Shown: positions 1 to 7,443 of the stretch, one piece after another
Numbering within the stretch: position 1 is the stretch's first letter
Layout of the letters: each line of letters begins with the position of its first letter
NCBI GenBank assembly: GCA_963695375.1
Contig: OY968767.1
Location: 1,302,001 to 1,366,000 of the forward strand
Source of the DNA: JACCVL01 sp963695375
Lineage (GTDB): Bacteria > Actinomycetota > Actinomycetes > Propionibacteriales > Nocardioidaceae
Length of the DNA stretch: 64,000 bases
Direction of reading: 5' to 3'
Notes under the pieces: model-generated
Seen by the model: the letters and a program-made list of their open reading frames with translations, nothing else
The model's database searches: none
Told to the model about the DNA's origin: nothing
Made by a program: the position numbers and the translations under genes

Positions 1-162
1 CTGGACCGCGGCCAGCACCGCGTAGTCGCCACACCCGGGACACCAGCGGACCTCCTGGTCGGAGGCGTAGTCCTTGCGGGTCTGCTCGGCCTCACTCGTC
101 GGCACCCCGGACAGGCCCGCCCGGGCCAGGCCCGTGGGGGAAGGCAGGTCGACCGTGGTCAT
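1..162 (-). CDS. korB: 2-oxoglutarate:ferredoxin oxidoreductase beta subunit (partial, N-terminus)
   Basis: Only the first 54 codons are in the window; the gene continues past base 1. The start ATG (162-160) overlaps the korA stop as ATGA, so the two are translationally coupled. The visible end carries RWCPGCGDYAVL, the beta-subunit motif with cysteines for the 4Fe-4S cluster just before the thiamine-diphosphate domain. With KorA it oxidatively decarboxylates 2-oxoglutarate to succinyl-CoA in the cytoplasm and reduces ferredoxin. Substrate is inferred from similarity to the actinobacterial KorAB pair; a related 2-oxoacid cannot be excluded. Confidence 0.9.
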   Translation of the reverse strand, partial: MTTVDLPSPTGLARAGLSGVPTSEAEQTRKDYASDQEVRWCPGCGDYAVLAAVQ

Positions 163-2075
163 GCGCGCACCTCCGGGGCTGTCGCGTCCTCGGCGGCGTC
201 CGCGGCGCCGATGTCCCGCAGGTGGTCGCGCAGCATCTCGGCGAGCGCGGCGGCCTTGAACGGCAGGCCGCGGACCTGGTTCTCGCTGCGCGCGTCCACC
301 AGGTAGGCGGCTCGCAACAACAGCGCGAGCTGGCCGAGGTTCATCTCCGGCACGACCACCCGCTCGTAGCGGCGCAGCACGTCCCCGAGATCGCTGGGCA
401 GCGGGTTGAGGTGGCGCAGGTGCACCTGGGCCACCCGCAGCCCGTCCCGGCGGACCCGCCGGACGGCAGCGCCGATCGTGCCGTAGGTCGACCCCCAGCC
501 GACCACCAGCACCCGGGCACCCGCACCGTCGGCCCGGCCCGGGTCGTCGACCTCGGTCGGCGGCAGGGTGTCGGCGACCGCGTCCACCTTCGCCTGGCGG
601 AGTCGGACCATCGTGTCGTGGTTGTCGGGGTCGTAGGAGATGGCACCGGTCTCGTCAGCCTTCTCCAGGCCGCCGATGCGGTGCATCAGGCCGGGCGTTC
701 CCGGGACCGCCCACGGGCGGGCCAACGTCCCCGGCTCCCGCTTGTACGGCAGGAAGTCCCCGCCGTCCTCGGTCGCGTTGCTGACCGTCGCGAAGCCCGG
801 CTCGATGACCGGCAGGTCGTCGACGTCCGGCAGCAGCCACGGCTCCGAGCCGTTGGCGAGGTAGCCGTCGGACAGCAGCATCACCGGCGTGCGGTACGTG
901 ATCGCGATCCGGGCCGCCTCCAGGGCGGCATCGAAGCAGTCGGCGGGCGACCGCGGTGCGACGACCGGCAGCGGTGCCTCCCCGTTGCGGCCGAACAGCG
1001 CTTGCAGCAGGTCCGACTGCTCGGTCTTCGTGGGCAGTCCCGTCGAGGGCCCGCCGCGCTGGATGTCACACACCACCAGCGGAAGCTCGAGCATCACCGC
1101 CAGTCCGATCGTCTCGGACTTGAGGGAGACGCCGGGGCCGGACGTGGTGGTGACGCCCAGCGCACCGCCGAAGGAGGCGCCCAGCGCTGCACCGACGCCG
1201 GCGATCTCGTCCTCGGCCTGGAAGGTCGTGACGCCGAAGTTCTTGTGCTTGCTCAGCTCGTGCAGCACATCGGACGCGGGCGTGATCGGGTACGCGCCGA
1301 GGAACAGCTCCAGCCCCGACTGCTGGGCGGCCGCGATCAAGCCGTACGCGAGCGCGGTGTTGCCGGTGACGTTGCGGTACCGCCCGACCGGCATCACCGC
1401 GGGCTTGACCTCGTAGCGGACCGCGAACGCCTCGGTGGTCTCCCCGTAGTTCCACCCGGTGCGGAATGCCGTGACGTTGGCGTCCCGCAGGGTGGGTTTG
1501 GCGGCGAAGCGAGTGGTGAGGAAGTCGATCGTGGGCTCGCCGGGTCGGCCGTACATCCAGCTCAGCAGGCCGAGTGCGAACATGTTCTTGGCGCGGGCCG
1601 CGTCCTTGCGGCTGAGTCCGAACTCCTTGACCGCCTCGACGGTGAGCGTGGTCAGGTCCACGGCGTGCACCTGGAACTGCTCGAGCGTGCCGTCCTCCAG
1701 CGGGTTCTGTGCATATCCCGCCTTGGTCAGGCTGCGGGCACCGAAGTCGTGGGTGTCCACGATCACGGTGGACCCGCGCGGGACGTCCCCCACGTTGGCC
1801 TTGAGCGCGGCGGGGTTCATCGCCACCAGCACGTCCGGCGCATCGCCGGGGGTGAGGATGTCGTGGTCGGCGAAGTGCACCTGGAAGCTGGAGACACCGG
1901 CCATGGTCCCCTGCGGCGCCCGGATCTCGGCCGGGAAGTTGGGCAGCGTCGAGAGGTCGTTCCCGAACGCGGCGCTCTCCTGGGTGAAGCGGTCGCCGGT
2001 GAGCTGCATCCCGTCGCCCGAGTCGCCGGCGAAACGGATGATGACGCGGTCGAGTTGCTTGACCTGCTTGCTCAC
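159..2075 (-). CDS. korA: 2-oxoglutarate:ferredoxin oxidoreductase, fused gamma-alpha subunit
   Basis: 638 residues, close to the roughly 650 of actinobacterial KorA. The N-terminal gamma domain (about residues 10-200, with RFAGDSGDGMQLTG) is fused to the alpha pyrimidine-binding domain (about 225-450, with GAYPITPAS and TTSGPGVSLKSE) and a C-terminal transketolase-like domain (VVGWGSTYG). The GTG at 2075 is chosen because AGAGAGG lies a few bases upstream and homology begins there; the frame stays open to 2132 but that part looks non-coding. A weak -10 (TACGAT, 2136-2131 on the minus strand) could drive korA-korB. The enzyme replaces or supplements the NAD-linked 2-oxoglutarate dehydrogenase and feeds electrons to ferredoxin. 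Confidence 0.93.
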   Translation of the reverse strand: MSKQVKQLDRVIIRFAGDSGDGMQLTGDRFTQESAAFGNDLSTLPNFPAEIRAPQGTMAGVSSFQVHFADHDILTPGDAPDVLVAMNPAALKANVGDVPRGSTVIVDTHDFGARSLTKAGYAQNPLEDGTLEQFQVHAVDLTTLTVEAVKEFGLSRKDAARAKNMFALGLLSWMYGRPGEPTIDFLTTRFAAKPTLRDANVTAFRTGWNYGETTEAFAVRYEVKPAVMPVGRYRNVTGNTALAYGLIAAAQQSGLELFLGAYPITPASDVLHELSKHKNFGVTTFQAEDEIAGVGAALGASFGGALGVTTTSGPGVSLKSETIGLAVMLELPLVVCDIQRGGPSTGLPTKTEQSDLLQALFGRNGEAPLPVVAPRSPADCFDAALEAARIAITYRTPVMLLSDGYLANGSEPWLLPDVDDLPVIEPGFATVSNATEDGGDFLPYKREPGTLARPWAVPGTPGLMHRIGGLEKADETGAISYDPDNHDTMVRLRQAKVDAVADTLPPTEVDDPGRADGAGARVLVVGWGSTYGTIGAAVRRVRRDGLRVAQVHLRHLNPLPSDLGDVLRRYERVVVPEMNLGQLALLLRAAYLVDARSENQVRGLPFKAAALAEMLRDHLRDIGAADAAEDATAPEVRA

Positions 2076-2180
2076 GCGGTCCTCTCTCGGTCGGTGGTGA
2101 AGCGGTCCGGCGCCCGGCGCGCCACCGTCCATCGTAGGTCCGTCCGAGCGGGACGCCGCGTGGCGTCCGCCACCCTCGGG

Positions 2181-3047
2181 TCAGGCGGCGTCGAGCAGCG
2201 CCCGCTCCTCGTCGGTCAGCTCCAGCAGCGGGGCTGCAGCGGAGTCGCGGATCGTCTCCGGTCGGCTGGCTCCGGGGATCGGGATGACGCGGGGCGACAG
2301 CCCGAGCAGCCAGGCCAGGCAGACCTGCTGCGGGCTCACGTCGTGGGCCTCCGCGACCCGCGCGAAGGCGGAGTGCTGCGCGCCCAGCCGCGCGGCTTCG
2401 CCGGACCCGCCCAACGGGCGCCAGGGCAGGAACGCGATGCCCAGCTCGTCGCAGACCGTCACCTCGGGAAGGCTGCTCCGGAACGCCGGCGACAGCTGGT
2501 TCTGCACGCTGACCAGTCCGTCGCCCAGCACCGAGCGGGCGACGCGGATCTGGTCAGGGTCCGCGTTCGAGATGCCGACCCGCTGCACCAGGCCGGCGTC
2601 CAGCAGGTCCTTGAGCCCACCCATCGTCTCCTCATAGGGGACCGAGGGGTCCGGCCGGTGGTGCTGGTACAGGCCGACCGCGTCCACGTCCAGCCGGCGC
2701 AGCGACGCCTCGCAGGCCCGCCGCAGGTAGTCCGGCCGCCCGTCGACGTCCCAGCTCGCGTCGTCATCCCGGACGTGCCCGCCCTTGGTCGCGACCAGAA
2801 CGGCGTCGGTGTCGCCGCCGTAGGAGCGCAGCGCTCGTGCGACGACCTCCTCGTTGTGCCCGTGGACACAGCCGACGGCCGACGGGGTGTACGCGTCCGC
2901 GGTGTCGATCAGAGTCACGCCGGCGTCGAGGGCGGCGTGCACCGTTGCCTCCGCCCGGTCGTCGTCCGGGATCGGGTCGACGGAGAACCACATCGCCCCC
3001 AGGCCGATCGCGGACACCTTCAGGTCCCCGATGACTCGCTGCTCCAC
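2181..3047 (-). CDS. Aldo-keto reductase
   Basis: 288 residues forming a single aldo-keto reductase TIM barrel. The catalytic tetrad is visible: D48 and Y53 in DTADAYTP, K88 in VATKGG, and H130 in LYQHHRPDP. It should reduce carbonyls with NADPH in the cytoplasm; substrate unknown. The start is GTG 3047 with GGAG just upstream. It lies upstream of korA on the same strand with a 105-base gap and is divergent from the NuoB-like gene. A TAGCAT hexamer at 3094-3089 (minus strand) may be its -10. Confidence 0.85.
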   Translation of the reverse strand: MEQRVIGDLKVSAIGLGAMWFSVDPIPDDDRAEATVHAALDAGVTLIDTADAYTPSAVGCVHGHNEEVVARALRSYGGDTDAVLVATKGGHVRDDDASWDVDGRPDYLRRACEASLRRLDVDAVGLYQHHRPDPSVPYEETMGGLKDLLDAGLVQRVGISNADPDQIRVARSVLGDGLVSVQNQLSPAFRSSLPEVTVCDELGIAFLPWRPLGGSGEAARLGAQHSAFARVAEAHDVSPQQVCLAWLLGLSPRVIPIPGASRPETIRDSAAAPLLELTDEERALLDAA

Positions 3048-3144
3048 GCCTGGCTCCGTCCGATCGCTGGTCCTGCGGTGACCTCCCGATGCTAGGCAGC
3101 CGGTCCGGGAACGGCGACTCGGGGCGGCTGCCCACCCCGGTCCC

Positions 3145-3150
3145 TAGACT
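3145..3150 (+). promoter_or_regulatory. -10 element of a probably leaderless promoter
   Basis: TAGACT is followed by six bases and then the ATG of the NuoB-like gene at 3157. A -10 of form TAnnnT seven bases before a start codon is the usual layout of leaderless actinobacterial transcripts. No convincing -35 is visible and no Shine-Dalgarno lies before the ATG, which fits leaderless initiation. Confidence 0.5.
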
Positions 3151-3156
3151 CCGCAC

Positions 3157-3606
3157 ATGGCAGGACCGCAGGTGCGGGTGTCCCAGGTCCGCGTCGGCGG
3201 CGCCCGGTGGCGGGTGCACGACCTCGCCCTCGCCTGCTGCGCGCTCGAGTACGCCGCCGCCGCGCTGCGCGACCCGGTCGCGACGGCGCCCGACCTCGGT
3301 GACGTCGACCTGCTGGCCGGCGCTCCCGAGGTGGCCGACGTGCTGGTCGTGTCCGGGACGGTCACCGACGCGCTGGCGCCCGCCGTGCTGGCGCTGTGGC
3401 ACCGGCTCCCGGAGCCACGGCACGTGGTGTCCTTCGGTTCCTGCGCGAACTCCGGCGGGCCGTACTGGGACTCGTACTGCGTCACCAAGGGGGTGGACCA
3501 GCTGCTCCCGGTGGACGTCTACGTCCCCGGCTGCCCGCCTCGGCCCGAGGCGCTGCTCGACGGCCTGGCCCAGCTCCGCCGACAGCTGACAGGGACCGAC
3601 ACGTGA
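3157..3606 (+). CDS. NADH-quinone oxidoreductase subunit B-like iron-sulfur protein
   Basis: 149 residues of the NuoB/20-kDa family. The four cysteines of the N2-type 4Fe-4S cluster are present: C27-C28 in LACCALE, C96 in GSCANSGG, and C126 in PGCPPRP. N2 passes electrons to quinone at the NuoB/NuoD interface, so this protein normally needs a NuoD partner, which is absent here. It is first of three genes; its stop overlaps the next start as GTGA. It may serve a second complex I-like enzyme whose remaining subunits lie elsewhere, or a smaller ferredoxin-linked module. Similar subunits also occur in hydrogenases, but no hydrogenase gene is nearby. Confidence 0.82.
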   Translation: MAGPQVRVSQVRVGGARWRVHDLALACCALEYAAAALRDPVATAPDLGDVDLLAGAPEVADVLVVSGTVTDALAPAVLALWHRLPEPRHVVSFGSCANSGGPYWDSYCVTKGVDQLLPVDVYVPGCPPRPEALLDGLAQLRRQLTGTDT

Positions 3607-4289
3607 GCCGCCCGACCTGGGTCGACACCGTCGCCGACCGGCTCGCGGACCTGCCGCCGCTTCGCGTCCTCGTCGAGTTCGGGACGGTCCGGGTGGACGT
3701 CGCCCGCGCCGACTGGCGGCCCGCCGTGGAGGCCGCGGCGACGAGGCTGGGCTGCCGGTTCTTCGACTGGCTGACCGCGGTGGACGAGCTGGACGACGGT
3801 TTCGCCCTGGTGTGCCACCTGGCCGCGCTCCCGGCCGGCGACGACCCCTTGCGCCGGCTGCTGGTCCGGACGTCCGTGCCGCGGGACGACCCGGTCGTCG
3901 CGTCGGTGGCCGGTGTGTTCGCCGGTGCCGCCTGGCACGAGCGCGAGGTGCGGGAGATGTTCGGCGTCCGCTTCGCCGGCCACGGGGCTGCCGCCGACGG
4001 CCTGCTGCTGCCGGCGGGGTTCGAGGGCCACCCGCTGCGCAAGGACTTCGTGCTGGCCTCCCGCGCCGCCGTCGGCTGGCCGGGCGCGAAGGAGCCGGGG
4101 GAGTCCGATGCATCACTCGCCGCCCGGTCGGCCGGAGACGCTCCGGGACGGGCGGGCCGGCGGCGGAGCCGGCCCCCGGGTGTGCCTGACCCGGACACGT
4201 GGGGACCTCGTGCGCCCGGAAGCCCCGCCCCGGACCCGCTGGCCCCTGTCACACCGACTCGTCGATCCGGGCGCGGGAGCGACCGGTGA
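3603..4289 (+). CDS. NADH-quinone oxidoreductase subunit C-like protein with long disordered tail
   Basis: 228 residues. The NuoC/30-kDa signature is clear at about residues 105-155: HEREVREMFGVRF, then GFEGHPLRKDF. The last 70 or so residues are Pro/Arg/Gly/Ser-rich and look disordered; ordinary NuoC ends soon after the HPLRKD motif. The GTG start overlaps the NuoB-like stop by 4 bases and the stop overlaps the NuoI-like start by 4 bases, so the three genes are one coupled operon. The usual next gene, nuoD, is missing. The tail may be a linker or the scar of a deletion that removed nuoD and more. Confidence 0.8.
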   Translation: MSRPTWVDTVADRLADLPPLRVLVEFGTVRVDVARADWRPAVEAAATRLGCRFFDWLTAVDELDDGFALVCHLAALPAGDDPLRRLLVRTSVPRDDPVVASVAGVFAGAAWHEREVREMFGVRFAGHGAAADGLLLPAGFEGHPLRKDFVLASRAAVGWPGAKEPGESDASLAARSAGDAPGRAGRRRSRPPGVPDPDTWGPRAPGSPAPDPLAPVTPTRRSGRGSDR

Positions 4290-4651
4290 CCGGTCCGCCG
4301 GTGCCGGAGCAGGCCCGTGGCGTCATCGCCTTGATAGCGGACGCCTGCACCTCGTGCATGCTCTGCGCCCGCGAGTGCCCCTCGTGGTGTATTCACATCG
4401 ACTCCCACCCGGAGACCACCGAGCCGGCCGGACCCGGCGGCCGGCCACGGACCGATGCGGTGCTGGACCGTTTCGCCATCGACTGGTCGCTGTGCATGTA
4501 CTGCGGGATCTGCGTCGAGGTGTGCCCCTTCGATGCGCTGGCCTGGGCGCCGGAGCACCGCTACTCCGAGCAGCAGCCGGGGGCACTGCTGCACGAGCGG
4601 GAGCGGCTCACCGACTGGCTGGGCGGAGAGCGGCTGAGCGATAGCGGCTGA
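4286..4651 (+). CDS. NuoI-like 2x[4Fe-4S] ferredoxin protein
   Basis: 121 residues with two complete CxxCxxCxxxC motifs, at C21/C24/C27/C31 and C70/C73/C76/C80, each followed by proline, as in NuoI and bacterial-type 8Fe ferredoxins. Between them is an insert of about 35 residues. The GTG start is chosen because it makes a 4-base overlap with the upstream stop; a longer frame to 4199 lacks homology. In complex I this subunit carries electrons from the peripheral arm to N2 on NuoB. Here it could receive them from ferredoxin reduced by KorAB, but that is inference. Confidence 0.8.
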   Translation: MTGPPVPEQARGVIALIADACTSCMLCARECPSWCIHIDSHPETTEPAGPGGRPRTDAVLDRFAIDWSLCMYCGICVEVCPFDALAWAPEHRYSEQQPGALLHERERLTDWLGGERLSDSG

Positions 4652-4656
4652 GCGAT
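4629..4656 (+). repeat. Tandem duplication of 14 bases at the end of the NuoI-like gene
   Basis: AGCGGCTGAGCGAT occurs twice head to tail (4629-4642 and 4643-4656). The current stop codon TGA lies inside the second copy. Removing one copy would let the frame run on as ...LSDSW and then stop, so the duplication changed only the last residues. Confidence 0.8.
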
Positions 4657-4738
4657 AGTTGGTGAACCACCGATGGGTTTGCGATGTCAGCGCGGTCGGT
4701 ACACAGGAGACCGACACAGCTGACGGGAGGCGGACACC

Positions 4739-5302
4739 ATGCGGAAGCTGATCTACTCGATGAACGTGAGCCTGGACGGTTACATCGCCGCGCGCGGCGA
4801 CGACATCGGCTGGAGCGTGCCCAGTGCCGAGCTGCACCAGTGGTTCAACGACCGAGCTCGCGAGATCGGTGTCTCGCTGTACGGCCGCAAGCTGTGGGAA
4901 GTGATGAGCGCGCACTGGCCGACCGCCGACCAGCAGCCGGACGCGACGGCCGTGGAGGTCGAGTTCGCCCGCGTCTGGCAGCAGACGCCGAAGGTGGTGT
5001 TCTCCACGACCCTCGACGCGGTCAGCGGGAACGCGCGCCTGGTCACCGGCGACGCCGTGGCCGAGATCACCCGGCTGAAGGCCGAGGACGGCGCCCCGAT
5101 GGAGATCGGCGGCGCCGGCCTCGCGGGCGCGGCGATGCGCGCCGGCCTGATCGACGACTACCAGGTGGTCACGCACCCGGTGCTGGTCGGCGGCGGCACG
5201 CCGTTCTTCAGCGCACTGGACACCTGGGTGAACCTGCGCCTCGTGGAGACGAGAACCTTCCCGGACGGCGTGACCCTGTCCCACTACGAGTCCAGGCGCT
5301 GA
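4739..5302 (+). CDS. Dihydrofolate reductase family protein (RibD C-terminal domain)
   Basis: 187 residues matching the RibD_C/DHFR-like NADPH reductase fold, starting RKLIYSMNVSLDGYIA and containing GGAGLAGAAMRAGLIDDY, the usual active-site end of this family. Such small stand-alone proteins are common in actinobacteria and rarely characterized; this one is not a classical FolA or full-length RibD. The ATG follows GGGAGG. It is probably monocistronic, transcribed from the 87-base gap after the NuoI-like gene, where a possible -10 (TACACA, 4700-4705) lies. Confidence 0.82.
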   Translation: MRKLIYSMNVSLDGYIAARGDDIGWSVPSAELHQWFNDRAREIGVSLYGRKLWEVMSAHWPTADQQPDATAVEVEFARVWQQTPKVVFSTTLDAVSGNARLVTGDAVAEITRLKAEDGAPMEIGGAGLAGAAMRAGLIDDYQVVTHPVLVGGGTPFFSALDTWVNLRLVETRTFPDGVTLSHYESRR

Positions 5303-5374
5303 CCTCCAGCGGGCTCGAAGCAACGGCGTCCTGCTGCGTTCGGGCAGCGCAGAGCTACGACAGGATCGGTCGTC

Positions 5375-6436
5375 ATGACAGTGGCGAACGGTCTGCTGGC
5401 CACCCGGCTCTCTGCGCAGTTGCTCCTGCCCCCGCGCCCCGGGGGCGTGGAGGAGGTGGCCGACCGGCTCCTGGCACTGCAGGCCCAGGACGCGCGGGGC
5501 TGCCGCCTCGCGGTGCGCGCCCGCAGCCGTGGCACTTCTGCCAGCGACGTGGACGCAGCACTCAGCGAACGGCGGACGCTGGTGGTGTCTTGGCTGTTTC
5601 GCGGGACGCTGCACCTGGTGAGGTCGGTCGACTACTGGTGGCTGCACACGCTCACCGCGCCGCGCATGGTCGCCGGAAACGCTCGCCGGCTGGCGCAGGT
5701 GGGGGTCGACGAGTCGACGGCCAGGCGAGGTCTGGAGGCGGTACGTGAGGCGGTCGCCGACGCTCCGAGGACTCGAGCCGAGCTGCGGGTCGCCCTCGAC
5801 GCGGCGGATGTGCCGACCGCCGGTCAGGCCCTCGTATACGTCCTGGTCGCCGCTAGCGTGCACGGGCACCTGATCCGCGGGTCGGTTCGCGATGGAGAAC
5901 ACTGCTATGTCGACGCCGAGCAGTGGCTGGACCGACCGCCGGTTCCCGACCGTGACGGTTGCCTGGAGATGCTGGCTCGGCGCTACCTTGCCGGGCACGG
6001 CCCCGCATCCCCCGCCGACCTCGCCGCTTACGCGGGCATCACCCTCACCGACGCCCGGCGCGGCTTCGAGATGATCGCGGCCGAGACCCGCCCGGTCGAC
6101 GACACGATGCGCACGCTGCTCGACGGTGCAGAGACAGAGATGCTGCCACCCCCGCGGCTGCTGGGCATGTTCGATCCCGTCCTGCACGGATGGGCGGACC
6201 GATCGTTCGTGACCGGGGCTCACCAGGACGTTGTGACGGTGAACGGCATCTTCCGTGCGACCGCGCTCGTCGACGGCCGCGTCGCGGGGACCTGGACCAT
6301 GTCCGACGGCGTGGTGACGCTCAACCCGCTGCGGCGACTCACGCCAGCAGAGCTCACCGCGCTGGAAGCCGAGGCAGCCGACGTGCTCCGGTACCTCGCC
6401 CTCCCCCAAGCTCCCCTGCATGTGTCGGACCCGTGA
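5375..6436 (+). CDS. Winged-helix DNA-binding protein, AlkZ/YcaQ-like (HTH_42 family)
   Basis: 353 residues of the HTH_42 family of tandem winged-helix proteins, which includes the DNA glycosylases AlkZ and YcaQ. Residues 36-38 read Q-A-Q in LLALQAQD, at the place of the catalytic Q-x-Q motif of AlkZ (Gln37 and Gln39). The C-terminal part has the family's VNGIFRATALVDGRVAGTW beta region. It may excise bulky alkyl or crosslink lesions from DNA, or be a regulator; the sequence supports the fold and motif, not a tested activity. No biosynthetic cluster is adjacent, so a self-resistance role has no local support. Confidence 0.78.
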   Translation: MTVANGLLATRLSAQLLLPPRPGGVEEVADRLLALQAQDARGCRLAVRARSRGTSASDVDAALSERRTLVVSWLFRGTLHLVRSVDYWWLHTLTAPRMVAGNARRLAQVGVDESTARRGLEAVREAVADAPRTRAELRVALDAADVPTAGQALVYVLVAASVHGHLIRGSVRDGEHCYVDAEQWLDRPPVPDRDGCLEMLARRYLAGHGPASPADLAAYAGITLTDARRGFEMIAAETRPVDDTMRTLLDGAETEMLPPPRLLGMFDPVLHGWADRSFVTGAHQDVVTVNGIFRATALVDGRVAGTWTMSDGVVTLNPLRRLTPAELTALEAEAADVLRYLALPQAPLHVSDP

Positions 6437-6553
6437 CGCCGCCGAGAGCGGTGAGAGCCGGTCCTACTGATCGCACCCGCGGTGCATCCCACGTTGGGAT
6501 GGCGGGTTCGGCAGCGGAGAGCAGATGTGCTCGTGATGAAGGCGGAACGCCGG

Positions 6554-6582
6554 TTGACTTCATTACTGAACCGCAGTTTACT
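6554..6582 (+). promoter_or_regulatory. Promoter with embedded inverted repeat (probable TetR operator)
   Basis: TTGACT (6554-6559), a 17-base spacer and TTTACT (6577-6582) form a good sigma-70-type promoter in a locally AT-rich stretch. Inside the spacer, ACTG (6565-6568) and CAGT (6574-6577) form an inverted repeat around five bases, a position where a bound repressor would block RNA polymerase. The nearest regulator is the TetR protein two genes downstream, so autoregulation is likely but inferred. Confidence 0.55.
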
Positions 6583-6621
6583 AACTACTCCGAGACTGAC
6601 TCCGGGCACGAGGAGGCAGAG

Positions 6622-6825
6622 ATGACGACTTCGCACGACACCGGGCAGGCGGAGGCGACGGCGGCACAGCTCGCGAGCCTGCGCGATGACATGCGCGCGT
6701 CCGTCGGCCGGGTCCAGGAACCGCAGTTGAGGGCGGTCCTGGAGACTGGAGCAGAGGTTCTCGGCGGCCTGCGACAGGCGTTCGTCGACTACGGCGAGGG
6801 CCGCGAGGAAGCGTGGCAGGGATAG
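6622..6825 (+). CDS. Small hypothetical protein
   Basis: 67 residues, starting at an ATG five bases after AGGAGG (6611-6616), the strongest ribosome-binding site in this region. The protein is acidic, has no cysteine, no membrane segment and is rich in Ala, Glu and Gln, so it is probably helical. It ends 12 bases before the TetR gene and shares the AT-rich promoter. I do not recognise a family and assign no function. Confidence 0.65.
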   Translation: MTTSHDTGQAEATAAQLASLRDDMRASVGRVQEPQLRAVLETGAEVLGGLRQAFVDYGEGREEAWQG

Positions 6826-6837
6826 CGGCGGTTCACG

Positions 6838-7443
6838 GTGGCGCGGCCGATCGGCACCCCTGATGATGCCCTGTTGGACGCCGCCGATCGGGTCTTGATG
6901 ACACTCGGTCCCTCAGGCTTCACCCTGGCCAAGGCGGCAGACTCCGCCGGGGTGTCGCCGGCGACGTTCATCAAGCGGTTCGGCTCGAAGGAACGGCTCT
7001 TCCTGCGGCTCTCCCAGCGCTGGGTTGCTTCGCTCGATCAAGGGCTCGCGGAGGCGACACGAGGCGTGGACTCGCCCTTGCAACGGCTGCGCGTCGCGGC
7101 CTTGTTCAACTACCACGACCTCGACAACCCGCTGACTGCTTCCAAACAACTCGCGGCGTTGGCCATCGATCTCCAGAACGACGAGATGCGCGGCTGGCTG
7201 CACGTCGGATGGGGGCACGTACGCCGGCACCTGGAGTGTCACGCGGTTTCGGCAGTGGCTGACGGTGAGCTGGCCGGCGCCCCCCCGCCGCCCCAGTTGG
7301 CTCGGATCGTGATGACCGCGATGGAGGGCGGCTGCCTGGCTTGGTCGGTGCACCCCGAGGGGTCTCTGATCGGCCGACTCACAGCAGACCTTGACGCGCT
7401 GTTGTCGGGTTGGATCACGCGAAGGGACGAGCCCCATGACTGA
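6838..7443 (+). CDS. TetR family transcriptional regulator
   Basis: 201 residues. The N-terminal helix-turn-helix is typical: FTLAKAADSAGVSPATFIKR at about residues 28-47, followed by FGSKERLF. The C-terminal ligand domain is not identifiable to a subfamily. The GTG start follows GGCGG loosely. Its end overlaps the SDR start by 8 bases (ATGACTGA), so the two are cotranscribed, and it probably represses the promoter at 6554-6582 until a small molecule, perhaps the SDR substrate, binds. Confidence 0.85.
   Translation: MARPIGTPDDALLDAADRVLMTLGPSGFTLAKAADSAGVSPATFIKRFGSKERLFLRLSQRWVASLDQGLAEATRGVDSPLQRLRVAALFNYHDLDNPLTASKQLAALAIDLQNDEMRGWLHVGWGHVRRHLECHAVSAVADGELAGAPPPPQLARIVMTAMEGGCLAWSVHPEGSLIGRLTADLDALLSGWITRRDEPHD

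Noticed and set aside
222..3095. 957-codon plus-strand frame opposite korA and the aldo-keto reductase
   Set aside because: Antisense shadow; the minus-strand proteins have full family motifs and this one has none.
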